DNA of 15,746 nt, taken from contig JAITLE010000049.1 of NCBI GenBank assembly GCA_031278075.1, positions 1 through 15,746 on the forward strand. Reading direction: 5' to 3'. Under the pieces are notes generated by a model. It had not been told where the DNA came from. It searched no databases and saw only the letters and a list, made by a program, of their open reading frames with translations. The translations under genes and the position numbers were made by a program. Numbering within the stretch: position 1 is the first letter of the stretch; each line of letters begins with the position of its first letter. Below are positions 5,753 through 13,254 of this stretch, piece after piece. Source of the DNA: Bifidobacteriaceae bacterium (GTDB lineage: Bacteria; Actinomycetota; Actinomycetes; Actinomycetales; WQXJ01).

Positions 5753-6562
5753 GTGCCCAGGACGTACACCAAGCGGTTTCGGCCCGGCGGTCCCGGCTCA
5801 GCCAAACTGGAGGCCCTCGGGCTCCAGTGGCTAGCTGAGGCGCCCTGCGGCGTCCGTGTGGCCAGCGTCCGGCGCCAGACGGATCAGCTGCTCGAGATCG
5901 AATACTTCCCGCCCGCGGCTCCCGCCGCCGGCGCCGCCGAGGCCTTCGGCAGGGCGCTCGCCCGCACGCACGCCGCCGGAGCAGCCCACTTCGGCGCCCC
6001 GCCGCCCAACTGGACGGGGCCCGGCTGGATCGGCGCCGCACCCATGGTCTTCGCCGCGGAGCCGCGCCAATCCTGGGGCGAGTTCTACGCGCTGGACCGC
6101 GTCCTGCCGTATGCCCGCGCGGCTGCCACCCGCGGCGCGTTGGACCCGGCCGGCATGGACGTGATCGTGCGGCTGGCGGGGCGGCTCGCGGACGGCCTGT
6201 TCGACTCCCCGCAGCCCGGCCTGCTGGGTCCGACCGACGCGGCCAGGCTCCACGGCGACCTCTGGGCGGGCAACGTGCTGTGGTGCGATCGGCTCGCGCG
6301 GGACCAGCGCTGGACGGGCGCGGCGTTGATCGACCCGGCCGCCCACGGTGGCCACGCCGAGACCGACCTCGCGATGCTCGCCCTGTTCGGCCTGGCCGGC
6401 CTGGAGACCGTGACAGCCGCATATGACGAGGTGTCAGCGCTGGCCGAAGGCTGGCCCGACCGCGTCGGCTTGCACCAGATCTATCCGCTCTTGGTCCATG
6501 CTGTCCTGTTCGGCGGATCGTACGGCCGCGCGGCGGTCAGGAACGCCGCCCGCTACCTGTGA
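5753..6562 (+). CDS. Fructosamine kinase family protein
   Basis: This 269-residue protein belongs to the fructosamine-3-kinase/ketosamine kinase family, a branch of the aminoglycoside phosphotransferase-like kinases. The catalytic loop is HGDLWAGN (167-174, base Asp169) and the metal-binding segment is LIDPAAHGGHAETDLAML (Asp194). The N-terminal region SAKLEALGLQWLA is the usual start of bacterial members. Family enzymes phosphorylate sugar-derived adducts on amines and so promote deglycation of proteins or free amino acids; the true substrate of bacterial members is often unclear. The length is normal (about 250-290). GTG 5753 was chosen because the family N-terminus (R-T-Y-x-K) begins there and a -10-like box precedes it. 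The gene stands alone. Confidence 0.85.
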   Translation: MPRTYTKRFRPGGPGSAKLEALGLQWLAEAPCGVRVASVRRQTDQLLEIEYFPPAAPAAGAAEAFGRALARTHAAGAAHFGAPPPNWTGPGWIGAAPMVFAAEPRQSWGEFYALDRVLPYARAAATRGALDPAGMDVIVRLAGRLADGLFDSPQPGLLGPTDAARLHGDLWAGNVLWCDRLARDQRWTGAALIDPAAHGGHAETDLAMLALFGLAGLETVTAAYDEVSALAEGWPDRVGLHQIYPLLVHAVLFGGSYGRAAVRNAARYL

Positions 6563-6744
6563 CGCCCGCCCGCGCGGCGAGGCGAGCCTAGAGATCGCGT
6601 CGGGCTCGTCGCCGCTGACGCCGCCCGAGAGCCAAACTCACCGGCCTGAACGCCACACGCGCCGGCTGCGGCGGCGCCGTGGACGCTTGGTTTTCATCTC
6701 AACTGAATCTTGTCGCGGCTAAGCCAAAAGCGGGTGCGACGGTG

Positions 6745-6750
6745 TAGGTT
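6745..6750 (+). promoter_or_regulatory. Leaderless -10 element (TAGGTT)
   Basis: TAGGTT (TANNNT) is followed by 6 nt and the ATG at 6757. No Shine-Dalgarno sequence is visible. The 194-bp gap upstream (6563-6756) shows no gene. Confidence 0.5.
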
Positions 6751-6756
6751 AACGCC

Positions 6757-7089
6757 ATGAGCAATCAAGAACAGCCACCCGGCTATCCACAACCGGCTCC
6801 TCAGCCCCAGGGCTATTACGGACCCGAACAGGGCTATCAGCCCACCGGCGCGGTCCCTTATCCGGGCTACGGCCCGCGCAAGCCTTCCCCGATCGCCGGC
6901 GGCGTGTGGGGTCTCGTGCTACTGATCCTGGCCGGGACGCTGACGCTGATCGGCCTCATCGCCTTCATCATGTTCCTGGCGGCCGATATGCCTATAAGGT
7001 CGCCATACGTGACCTCGTATTTCCTGGTCCCCGGCCTCATCCTCGACGGCATCTTCCTCGCCACCCAGGCGCTGCTGACCAAGAAGTAG
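6757..7089 (+). CDS. Pro/Gln/Tyr-rich small two-helix membrane protein
   Basis: This is a 110-residue protein of unknown function. Residues 1-44 are low complexity, rich in Pro, Gln, Tyr and Gly (QPPGYPQPAPQPQGYYGPEQ), an extended cytoplasmic or surface tail common in small actinobacterial membrane proteins. Two hydrophobic segments follow, at about 48-73 (GVWGLVLLILAGTLTLIGLI) and 85-105 (SYFLVPGLILDGIFLATQAL). The protein ends TKK, so both termini are probably on the cytoplasmic side. No catalytic motif is seen. The ATG start is backed by the -10 element 6 nt upstream. A hairpin follows the stop directly. Similar Pro/Tyr-rich tails occur in DUF4190- and RDD-type proteins, but I cannot assign it to either. 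Confidence 0.75.
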   Translation: MSNQEQPPGYPQPAPQPQGYYGPEQGYQPTGAVPYPGYGPRKPSPIAGGVWGLVLLILAGTLTLIGLIAFIMFLAADMPIRSPYVTSYFLVPGLILDGIFLATQALLTKK

Positions 7090-7111
7090 GCTCGCTCGCA
7101 AGAGTTCGAGC
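7090..7111 (+). terminator. Hairpin with GCAA tetraloop after the membrane protein gene
   Basis: GCTCG-CTC, loop GCAA, GAG-TT-CGAGC gives an 8-bp stem with a 2-nt bulge and a GNRA loop, starting one base after the TAG stop. There is no T-run, so termination strength is uncertain. Confidence 0.35.
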
Positions 7112-7142
7112 ATGCGGCCGGCGATTCGCCCGTGCCGACGTT

Positions 7143-7199
7143 CACGCTCGGCCCCCAGCACCGTCTCGTGGCGCTCGCTGGGCGCCGGGCGTGAGCGTG
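7143..7199 (+). other. Imperfect long inverted repeat upstream of purB
   Basis: CACGCTC (7143-7149) pairs with GAGCGTG (7193-7199), and inside it CCCAGC (7154-7159) pairs with GCTGGG (7177-7182). The result is a long interrupted stem-loop in the 241-bp gap before purB. It lies 120 bp upstream of the predicted purB start and does not resemble a riboswitch I recognise. It may be part of the preceding transcript's end or an operator. Confidence 0.35.
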
Positions 7200-7317
7200 G
7201 AACCCCAGGTCACTGTTGGCGCGGCTGCACGATGCCGTCTCGCCGCACCGCCCGGACCTGCCACGTCAGCGCTTTCCGCGCCCCACGCGGTGGTCGGCCG
7301 CCAGCGTAGGTCGCATC

Positions 7318-7323
7318 TAAGCT
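7318..7323 (+). promoter_or_regulatory. Leaderless -10 element of purB
   Basis: TAAGCT (TANNNT) ends 7 nt before the GTG at 7331, the same spacing as at the two vapB-type promoters. It supports GTG 7331 as the purB start with a leaderless message. Confidence 0.45.
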
Positions 7324-7330
7324 TGAGGGC

Positions 7331-8779
7331 GTGTTGACACCCCTGGCGTCCTTGGCCACCCGGCCGACTCTCAGCCCCCTCGACGGACGGTACGCCGCCG
7401 TCACCGCGCCCCTCCTCGACTACTTGTCTGAGCCGGCGCTGAACCGCGCCCGGCTCCAAGTCGAAGTCGGGTGGTTCGAGCACCTCGCCGCGTCAGGCGC
7501 CCTGCCGGGCGTCCCCCGACTGGAGGACCGCGATCGAAACTATTTGCACGGCATCGTGCGGGGCTTCGGGGAACAGGAGATCGCTGAACTCGCGGAAATC
7601 GAGCGGGAGACGCAACACGACGTCAAAGCGATCGAATATCTTCTGCGCAGCCGGCTCGCCGCCGCGCCAAGCGCGTTGGGTCCCGGCACAGCGCTGGGGC
7701 CGGCCCTGAACCCACTCATTCATTTCGCGTTGACCAGCGAAGACGTCAACTCGCTGGCCTACGCGCTGACGGTCAAGGGCGCCGTCGAACAGGTCTGGGC
7801 GCCGGCGGCGCGGGCGGTCACCGCGGATCTCGCGGCGCTCGCACGGGCGACCAAAGACGTCGCGATGCTCGCGCGGACGCACGGGCAGGCCGCCACCCCG
7901 ACCACGCTGGGCAAGGAGCTCGCTGTGCTGGCGCGACGGTTGCGGCGGCAGCTCGCGCGGATCTCCCGCGACGAGTATCTGGGCAAGTTGAACGGCGCGA
8001 CCGGCACATATGGCGCGCACGCGGCCGCCGCGCCCGCGGCTGACTGGCCGGCGGTGTCACGGACCTTCGTGGAGTCGCTCGGGCTCACCTGGAATCCGTT
8101 GACCACGCAAATCGAGCCGCACGATTGGCAGGCGGAGCTTTACTCCGACATAGCACGTTTCGGGCGCGTGCTGCACAATTTGGCGACCGACATGTGGACC
8201 TACATATCGCTCGGCTATTTCGCGCAGACGCGGGGAATGGGGACCGTTGGGTCGTCGACAATGCCGCACAAGGTCAACCCGATCCGTTTCGAGAACGCCG
8301 AGGCGAACCTTGAGATCTCGGCGGCGTTGCTCGACGCGCTGGCGGCGACCCTGGTCACCTCGCGCCTCCAGCGGGATCTGACGGACTCGTCCACCCAACG
8401 CAACATCGGCGTCGCACTCGGACATTCGCTGCTCGCCATCGACAACATCCGGCGCGGGCTGACCTCCCTCGACGTGGCCCCCGGGCCGATCGCCGAGGAT
8501 CTCGCCGCCAACCCTGAGGTCCTCGCGGAGCCCATCCAGTCCGCGATGCGCGCAGCCGCGCTGGCCGGCACGCCCGGCATGGACAATCCCTACGAGCGGC
8601 TGAAGGAGTTGACCCGCGGGCGGCGGGTCACATTGGAGCAGATCAGGGAGTTCGTGGACGGGCTCGGCTTGCCCGCCGCGATGGCCGCGCGGCTCCGCGG
8701 CCTCGATCCAGCCAGCTACACCGGGCTCGCCTCCCGGCTGGTCGACGAGTACTTGGAACCCGAAGAAACGGAGGGATGA
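7331..8779 (+). CDS. purB: Adenylosuccinate lyase
   Basis: This is a 482-residue fumarase/aspartase-superfamily enzyme catalysing two purine-biosynthesis steps: SAICAR to AICAR plus fumarate, and adenylosuccinate to AMP plus fumarate. The N-terminus LSPLDGRYA (14-22) and YLSEPALNRARLQVEVGW match the E. coli-type PurB subgroup. TSEDVN (135-140), RTHGQAATPTTLGKE with general-acid His184, and the superfamily signature GSSTMPHKVNPIRFENAEAN (307-326, catalytic serine at 308 or 309) are all intact. The length matches the family (about 456-480). The GTG start gives a short N-terminal extension (LTPLASLATRPT) before the conserved block. A metallochaperone gene follows 4 nt downstream and is probably co-transcribed. 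No other pur gene is in the window. Confidence 0.95.
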   Translation: MLTPLASLATRPTLSPLDGRYAAVTAPLLDYLSEPALNRARLQVEVGWFEHLAASGALPGVPRLEDRDRNYLHGIVRGFGEQEIAELAEIERETQHDVKAIEYLLRSRLAAAPSALGPGTALGPALNPLIHFALTSEDVNSLAYALTVKGAVEQVWAPAARAVTADLAALARATKDVAMLARTHGQAATPTTLGKELAVLARRLRRQLARISRDEYLGKLNGATGTYGAHAAAAPAADWPAVSRTFVESLGLTWNPLTTQIEPHDWQAELYSDIARFGRVLHNLATDMWTYISLGYFAQTRGMGTVGSSTMPHKVNPIRFENAEANLEISAALLDALAATLVTSRLQRDLTDSSTQRNIGVALGHSLLAIDNIRRGLTSLDVAPGPIAEDLAANPEVLAEPIQSAMRAAALAGTPGMDNPYERLKELTRGRRVTLEQIREFVDGLGLPAAMAARLRGLDPASYTGLASRLVDEYLEPEETEG

Positions 8780-8783
8780 TCAC

Positions 8784-8999
8784 ATGGTTGAGACCGCATA
8801 TCGAATCAAGGGCATGACCTGCGAGCATTGTGTCAAAGCGGTCAAAGAGGAGTTCGGCGCGCTGGATGGCGTGCGTGGCGTCGAAGTGGATTTGGCGCCC
8901 GATGCCGTCTCCACGGTCACGGTGACATCCGCCGTCCCGCTCGACCCGGCCGCCGTGGCCGCCGCCGTCGACGAGGCCGGGTACGAGCTCGTCGACTAA
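8784..8999 (+). CDS. CopZ-like heavy-metal-associated (HMA) chaperone
   Basis: This is a 71-residue single HMA domain with the beta-alpha-beta-beta-alpha-beta fold. YRIKGMTCEHCVKAV places the metal-binding CxxC at Cys13 and Cys16. The rest (VRGVEVDLAP, VTVTSAVPLDPAAVAAAVDEAGYEL) follows the family pattern. Such proteins carry Cu(I), or sometimes Zn or Cd, in the cytosol and normally pass it to a P1B-type ATPase. The ATG is preceded by GGAGGG 7 nt upstream, inside the end of purB, so unlike many genes here it has a standard ribosome binding site. No CopA ATPase or CsoR/CueR regulator is in the window. Linkage to purB is probably positional rather than functional. Confidence 0.88.
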   Translation: MVETAYRIKGMTCEHCVKAVKEEFGALDGVRGVEVDLAPDAVSTVTVTSAVPLDPAAVAAAVDEAGYELVD

Positions 9000-9026
9000 G
9001 CCTGGATCCCGGCTAAGCCGCAGGAG

Positions 9027-10121
9027 TCAGCTGGGGCCGTGGTGGCGGCGCCAGCCTGCGATCGCGTACTGCGGCGGCGACCAGGCCGCGGGGTCTTCGC
9101 CGAGTTGGGTCGCCCACTTGATCGGTGTGTGCGGGTCCCGCAGCAGCGGCCGGCCCAGCATCACGGCGTCGACGCCGCCCTCCGCCACGATCTGCTCCGC
9201 CACAGCCGCGCTGTCGATCAGGCCGACCGCGTTGACGCTCAAGCCGGTGGCGCGGCCGAGTTCTGCGGCCAACGGCACTTGATAGGCCGGACCCACTGGG
9301 ACGCGAGCCTCGGCGACCACTCCGCCGCTTGAGACGTCGAGGTGGTCCAGCCCGGCGTCGCGGGCCCAAGCCGCCAACTGGGCGGTCTGGTCGAGGTCCC
9401 ATCCGCCGTCCACCCAGTCGGTCGCGGACACGCGCATCATCAACGCCATGTCGTCGCCGATCGCCTCACGCGCCGCCGCGACCACATCCAGCGGCAAGCG
9501 CGAGCGGTTGGCGAGCGAGCCACCGTAGCTGTCCGACCTGCGGTTCGCCAGCGGCGAGAGGAATTGGTGCAGCAGGTATCCGTGGGCGGCGTGGATCTCG
9601 ACGGCTTGGAAGCCGGCGCTGCGCGCCCTGGCCGCGGCGGCCCCGAAGGCCGCCGCCACTGCTGCCATCTCCGGCCAGCTCAGCTCGTGCGGGACTGGCA
9701 GTCCAGTGAACGCGACCGCTGAGGGCGCGTCGGCCCGGTACCCGCCAGCCTCCGGCGGGACCGGCGTGCTCCCCTCCCACATCCGGCTGGTCGAGCCCTT
9801 GCGTCCCGCGTGACCGATCTGGATCGCCGCGATGGCGCCCTGGGCCTTGATCAGCTCGGCGACGGACGCCAGCGGAGCGATCTGGGAGTCGTCCCACAGC
9901 CCGAGATCCCACGGGGTGATCCGGCCGTTCGCCGCCACAGCGGTCGCCTCGACCACGACCAGACCTGCGCCGCCAGCGGCCAGACTCCCGTAGTGGACGC
10001 GATGCCAGGCTTCCACGCCGCCGCGCCGCCCTTCGGCGGCGTATTGGCACATCGGGGAGACCCACAGTCTGTTCTTGACCGTCAACGGCCCAACTCGAAT
10101 CGCACTGAATAGCTTCGCCAT
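9027..10121 (-). CDS. Old Yellow Enzyme-family NADH:flavin oxidoreductase (YqjM-like)
   Basis: This is a 364-residue TIM-barrel flavoprotein of the Old Yellow Enzyme family. SPMCQYAAEG (22-31) carries the thermophilic-like/YqjM-type Cys25 (flavin tuning) and Tyr27. QIGHAGRKG (101-109) and the substrate-binding pair His177/His180 with Tyr182 in EIHAAHGYLLHQFLSPLANR are intact, as is LGRPLLRDP near the C-terminus, which binds the FMN phosphate. The reaction is NAD(P)H-dependent reduction of activated C=C bonds; the natural substrate is unknown. ATG 10121 was chosen because MAKLFSAIRVGPLTVKNRLW is the family N-terminus; the reading frame extends 52 codons further but without family similarity. 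It converges with the HMA gene across 27 bp. Confidence 0.9.
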   Translation of the reverse strand: MAKLFSAIRVGPLTVKNRLWVSPMCQYAAEGRRGGVEAWHRVHYGSLAAGGAGLVVVEATAVAANGRITPWDLGLWDDSQIAPLASVAELIKAQGAIAAIQIGHAGRKGSTSRMWEGSTPVPPEAGGYRADAPSAVAFTGLPVPHELSWPEMAAVAAAFGAAAARARSAGFQAVEIHAAHGYLLHQFLSPLANRRSDSYGGSLANRSRLPLDVVAAAREAIGDDMALMMRVSATDWVDGGWDLDQTAQLAAWARDAGLDHLDVSSGGVVAEARVPVGPAYQVPLAAELGRATGLSVNAVGLIDSAAVAEQIVAEGGVDAVMLGRPLLRDPHTPIKWATQLGEDPAAWSPPQYAIAGWRRHHGPS

Positions 10122-10129
10122 AGACCACA

Positions 10130-10135
10130 AGCCTA
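10130..10135 (-). promoter_or_regulatory. -10 element (TAGGCT) of the flavin oxidoreductase gene
   Basis: On the minus strand TAGGCT (TANNNT) is followed by 8 nt and the ATG at 10121. The message would be leaderless or have a leader of 1-2 nt. No ribosome binding site is seen. Confidence 0.4.
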
Positions 10136-10318
10136 GACAGCTCATCCCGGGGATCGTGTCGAGTCGGCGTTGGTGGTTGGCGCGCCTGGTCGGGGCCTTG
10201 TCCTCCGCGCGCCCAGGGGGCGCCTGGCGACGCTGGCCGGCGAGATGCCGCAAGTGTGCGCGCCGGCTCAGCCCCAACTCCCCCGCCTCGGACGGCTTGG
10301 TTCGGGTGCGGGGACGGG

Positions 10319-10344
10319 CCGGGCCGCGGGGCCGGGCCGCGGGG
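10319..10344. repeat. Tandem 13-bp GC-rich repeat, two copies
   Basis: CCGGGCCGCGGGG is present twice head to tail in the 261-bp gap (10122-10382) between the flavin oxidoreductase start and the ABC ATPase stop. I see no gene in that gap. A weak inverted repeat, GAGCGG (10348-10353) with CCGCTC (10379-10384), spans the ATPase stop and might contribute to termination. Confidence 0.5.
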
Positions 10345-10382
10345 TCGGAGCGGCCGGCGTCCAGCCTCAGGTTCGAGCCCGC

Positions 10383-11189
10383 TCAATCTGGGCGGGGGTG
10401 ATGGCGGCCGATCGGCAGCATGAGCGGCCGGCCGGATATCGGGTCGGCGATCACCTGGCTGTCGATGCCGAAGACCGCGCGGACCGTGGCGGGAGTGAGC
10501 ACATCCGCGGGGCTGCCCGCGCTGTGGACGCGGCCGTCCGCGATCGCCACGAGGTGGTCCGCGTACCGGGCCGCGAGGTTCAGGTCGTGGAGCACCATGA
10601 CGACAGTTGTGCCCCGGTCACGGTTCAGTTCGACCAACAGGTCGAGGATCTCGATCTGGTGGGCGACGTCGAGGAAGGTGGTGGGCTCGTCTAGGAGCAG
10701 CAGATCGGTCTCCTGGGCCAACGCCATCGCCATCCACACCCGTTGGCGCTGGCCGCCTGACAGTTGGTCCACCGTACGATCAGCCAGGTCAAGCGTGCGG
10801 GTCGCCTCCAGCGCCGCAGCCACGGCCTCGTCGTCGCGCCGGCTCCAGCGCGAAAGCGCGCGGCGGTGCGGGTTGCGGCCCCGGCCGACCAGGTCCGCGA
10901 CGGTGATCCCGTCCGGCGCGATCGGCGACTGCGGCAGCAGCCCGAGCGTCCGCGCGAGCTCCTTCGGGGGGATGCGGCGCACCGGCCGGCCGTCCAACAG
11001 CACCTGGCCGGCCTGTGGTTTGAGCAGGCGCGACATCGCACGCAACAGCGTGGACTTGCCGCAGGCGTTCGCGCCCACGATCGCGGTCAACCGCCCGGGC
11101 GGGATCGTCAAGTCGAGGCCGTCGATCACGACCAAGTCGCGGTAGCCGAGCCGCAGCCCGGCGGCCATGAGATTGTGAGCGGCGGTCAC
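10383..11189 (-). CDS. Iron-siderophore ABC importer, ATP-binding protein
   Basis: This is a 268-residue FecE/FepC-type ATPase. It has Walker A GANACGKST (39-47), Q-loop Gln87 in LLPQS, signature LSGGQRQR (143-150), Walker B LLLLDEPT with catalytic Glu168, D-loop, and H-loop His201 in VLHDLN. The C-terminal block (PADVLTPATVRAVFGIDSQVI, then a short tail) is typical of siderophore/cobalamin-type importers. GTG 11189 was chosen because it overlaps the permease stop as GTGA, the same junction seen elsewhere in this operon; a longer upstream reading frame is only the shadow of the permease gene. It powers ferric-siderophore transport across the inner membrane and is the last gene of the operon. 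Confidence 0.93.
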   Translation of the reverse strand: MTAAHNLMAAGLRLGYRDLVVIDGLDLTIPPGRLTAIVGANACGKSTLLRAMSRLLKPQAGQVLLDGRPVRRIPPKELARTLGLLPQSPIAPDGITVADLVGRGRNPHRRALSRWSRRDDEAVAAALEATRTLDLADRTVDQLSGGQRQRVWMAMALAQETDLLLLDEPTTFLDVAHQIEILDLLVELNRDRGTTVVMVLHDLNLAARYADHLVAIADGRVHSAGSPADVLTPATVRAVFGIDSQVIADPISGRPLMLPIGRHHPRPD

Positions 11190-12238
11190 AGGGAGCCTCC
11201 GGTGCGGTTGACACGGATGATGAGGTAAACCAGGTAAGGCGCGCCGAGCGCGCCGGTGATGACCCCCACCGGATAGCGGGTGTCGAACGCGAACTGCCCC
11301 ACCAGGTCCGCGACCAGCACCAACACCACCCCCACGAGGGCCGATGGCGCGAACGGCGAGCCGTGCGGCCCGGCCAGACGCACCGCGATGGGGCCGGAGA
11401 GGAAGGCGACGAAGGCGATCGGGCCGGCCGCGGCCGTGGCGAAGGCGATCAGTCCGACCGCGGCTGCGATGGTGACCAGACGGGTGCGTTCGGTTCGCAC
11501 CCCGAGCGCCGACGCGGCATCGTCCCCGAGGCGGAGCAGCGCGAGTCCGCGCGCTTGGGACGCCAACAGCGGCCCGAAGACCGCCGCCGCGACCGCCACG
11601 GGCGCCACGTCCGCCCAAGAGGCGCCGTTGAGGCTGCCGGTGAGCCAACGCATGGCCTCCTGTAACTGCCACTGCGGCGCCTTTTCCAGCAGGAACGCCG
11701 TGACCGCGTCAAGCATCGCCGCGATCCCGATGCCGATCAACACCAGCCGCGTGCCGACCACGCCGTCCCTGAACGAAAGCAGGTAGATCGTCATGGCGAC
11801 ACCGATCCCCGCGACGATCGCGAACAGCGACACCTGCGCGCCTGACAGGTCGAGCACGATGATCGCGAAGGCGGCCGCCGCGCTCGCCCCTGAGCTGATG
11901 CCGATGATGTCAGGGGAGGCCAACGGATTACGCAACAAGGTTTGAAAAGTGACGCCGCCGATGCCGAAGCACACGCCAGTCACAACGGCCAGCACCGCGC
12001 GGGGCAGGCGCAGCCGTCCCACGGTGAACGACGCGCCAGCCACATCCCGCCCCGCCAACACGTCGATCACCTCCGCGGGTGAATAAAAGGTCTGCCCCAC
12101 CATCAGCGCCACAGCCAATGCGCCAGCCACGATCAGGAACAGCACCACGATCACGACCCGCCGGCGGCGCAGCCGGGCGCGACGGCCAGCGGCCAGATCG
12201 GCGACTGCCCCAGGGTTGGGGGCCCTAAGCGCGGTCAC
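11186..12238 (-). CDS. FecCD-family siderophore permease (second)
   Basis: This is a 350-residue polytopic permease of the BtuC/FecCD family with about 9-10 membrane helices. Family marks: FTVGRLRLPRAVLAVVTGV at the first loop; TFQTLLRNPLASPDIIGISSGA, which lines the translocation path; LRLGDDAASALG, the cytoplasmic coupling segment for the ATPase; and GALGAPYLVYLI near the C-terminus. The Arg-rich N-terminus (RRARLRRRR) precedes the first helix, on the cytoplasmic side. GTG 12238 overlaps the preceding permease stop (GTGA). With the first permease it would form the heterodimeric channel of the importer. Confidence 0.92.
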   Translation of the reverse strand: MTALRAPNPGAVADLAAGRRARLRRRRVVIVVLFLIVAGALAVALMVGQTFYSPAEVIDVLAGRDVAGASFTVGRLRLPRAVLAVVTGVCFGIGGVTFQTLLRNPLASPDIIGISSGASAAAAFAIIVLDLSGAQVSLFAIVAGIGVAMTIYLLSFRDGVVGTRLVLIGIGIAAMLDAVTAFLLEKAPQWQLQEAMRWLTGSLNGASWADVAPVAVAAAVFGPLLASQARGLALLRLGDDAASALGVRTERTRLVTIAAAVGLIAFATAAAGPIAFVAFLSGPIAVRLAGPHGSPFAPSALVGVVLVLVADLVGQFAFDTRYPVGVITGALGAPYLVYLIIRVNRTGGSL

Positions 12239-13254
12239 AATTCTCTGATTCTTGTCCGGCGCACAATTCCGATCAGCACCGGCGCTCCGAGGATGGCGGT
12301 GAGGATGCCCACGTCGATCTCGTCGGGGCGGGCGACGACCCGGCCCACGGTGTCCGAGGCTGTCACGAGGATCGCGCCGGCCAACGCTGAGAACGGGACC
12401 AGCCAACGGTGGTCCACACCGATCAACAGACGGCAGATGTGGGGCACGATCAGGCCGACGAAGGCGATCGGCCCGGCCACGGCCGTCGCGGCGCCGCAGA
12501 GCAGGACCGCGCCCAGGGAGGCGAAGGCGCGGGCCACGAAGACCCGCTCACCGAGGCTGGCGGCGGCCTCGTCGCCGAGCGCCAGGGCGTTGAGCGACTG
12601 CGCGGAGACCAGGCAGATGACCACGCCGACCACGAGGAACGGCGCCACCTGAGCGATCGCGTCGATGTTGGCGCCGCCGACGCCGCCGACCTGCCAGGAC
12701 CGGACGTCATCGGCGATGTCGGCTCGGGGCAGGACGATCGCGCTTATGAACGATGCCGCCGCCGCTGAGGTGACGGCCCCGGCGAGGGCCAGTTTCAGCG
12801 GGGTGGCGCCGCCCTTCCCGAGCGAGCCGACGATGTACACGAACACGGCGGTGATCCCCGCCCCGGCTATCGCCACCCAGATGAAGGCGGTGTACGTCCA
12901 CAGGCCGAACCAGGCGATGCCGGTCACGACCGCCAGCGACGCCCCCATGTTGACGCCCAGGATCCCCGGGTCGGCCAGAGGGTTGCGGGTGACTCCCTGC
13001 ATGACCGCTCCGGCCAGGCCCAGGGCCAGGCCCACCAGGATGGCCAGGATGGTGCGCAGGACGCGTTTGGCGACGGCGGCGGTCCCGAGCCCGTCCGTCG
13101 AACCGGAGAGCCCGGCGGCGATCTCATCCCACGAGACGTGACGGGACCCGATCGCCACCGAGGCGCCGGCGCAGATGACGAGCGCCGCGACGACCGCCGC
13201 CAGCCAGGCCCACCGCGTCCATCGGCGGCCCGCCCGGGCGCTGGTTGTCGTCAA
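12235..13254 (-). CDS. FecCD-family siderophore permease (first)
   Basis: This is a 339-residue polytopic permease of the same family. GAVMQGVTRNPLADPGILGVNMGAS, ALGDEAAASLG, GPIAFVGLIVPHICRLL and ARPDEIDVGILTAILGAPVLIGIVRR are the standard FecCD blocks. The start is a TTG at 13254 that overlaps the lipoprotein stop as TTGA. I prefer it because the other two junctions of this operon are GTGA overlaps and because residues from LTTTSARAGRRW lead directly into the first helix (WLAAVVAALVICAGA). The frame extends upstream to an ATG at 13308, but those codons lie inside the lipoprotein gene and are Arg/Gly rich. It pairs with the second permease. Confidence 0.9.
   Translation of the reverse strand: MTTTSARAGRRWTRWAWLAAVVAALVICAGASVAIGSRHVSWDEIAAGLSGSTDGLGTAAVAKRVLRTILAILVGLALGLAGAVMQGVTRNPLADPGILGVNMGASLAVVTGIAWFGLWTYTAFIWVAIAGAGITAVFVYIVGSLGKGGATPLKLALAGAVTSAAAASFISAIVLPRADIADDVRSWQVGGVGGANIDAIAQVAPFLVVGVVICLVSAQSLNALALGDEAAASLGERVFVARAFASLGAVLLCGAATAVAGPIAFVGLIVPHICRLLIGVDHRWLVPFSALAGAILVTASDTVGRVVARPDEIDVGILTAILGAPVLIGIVRRTRIREL

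Noticed and set aside
8999..9014. Bidirectional terminator between the HMA and flavin oxidoreductase genes
   Set aside because: Only a 4-bp AGCC/GGCT stem is available in the 27-bp convergent gap.
10122..10277. N-terminal extension of the flavin oxidoreductase to 10277
   Set aside because: The 52 extra codons are Arg/Gln/Pro rich and precede the family N-terminus MAKLFSAI, which has its own -10 element.
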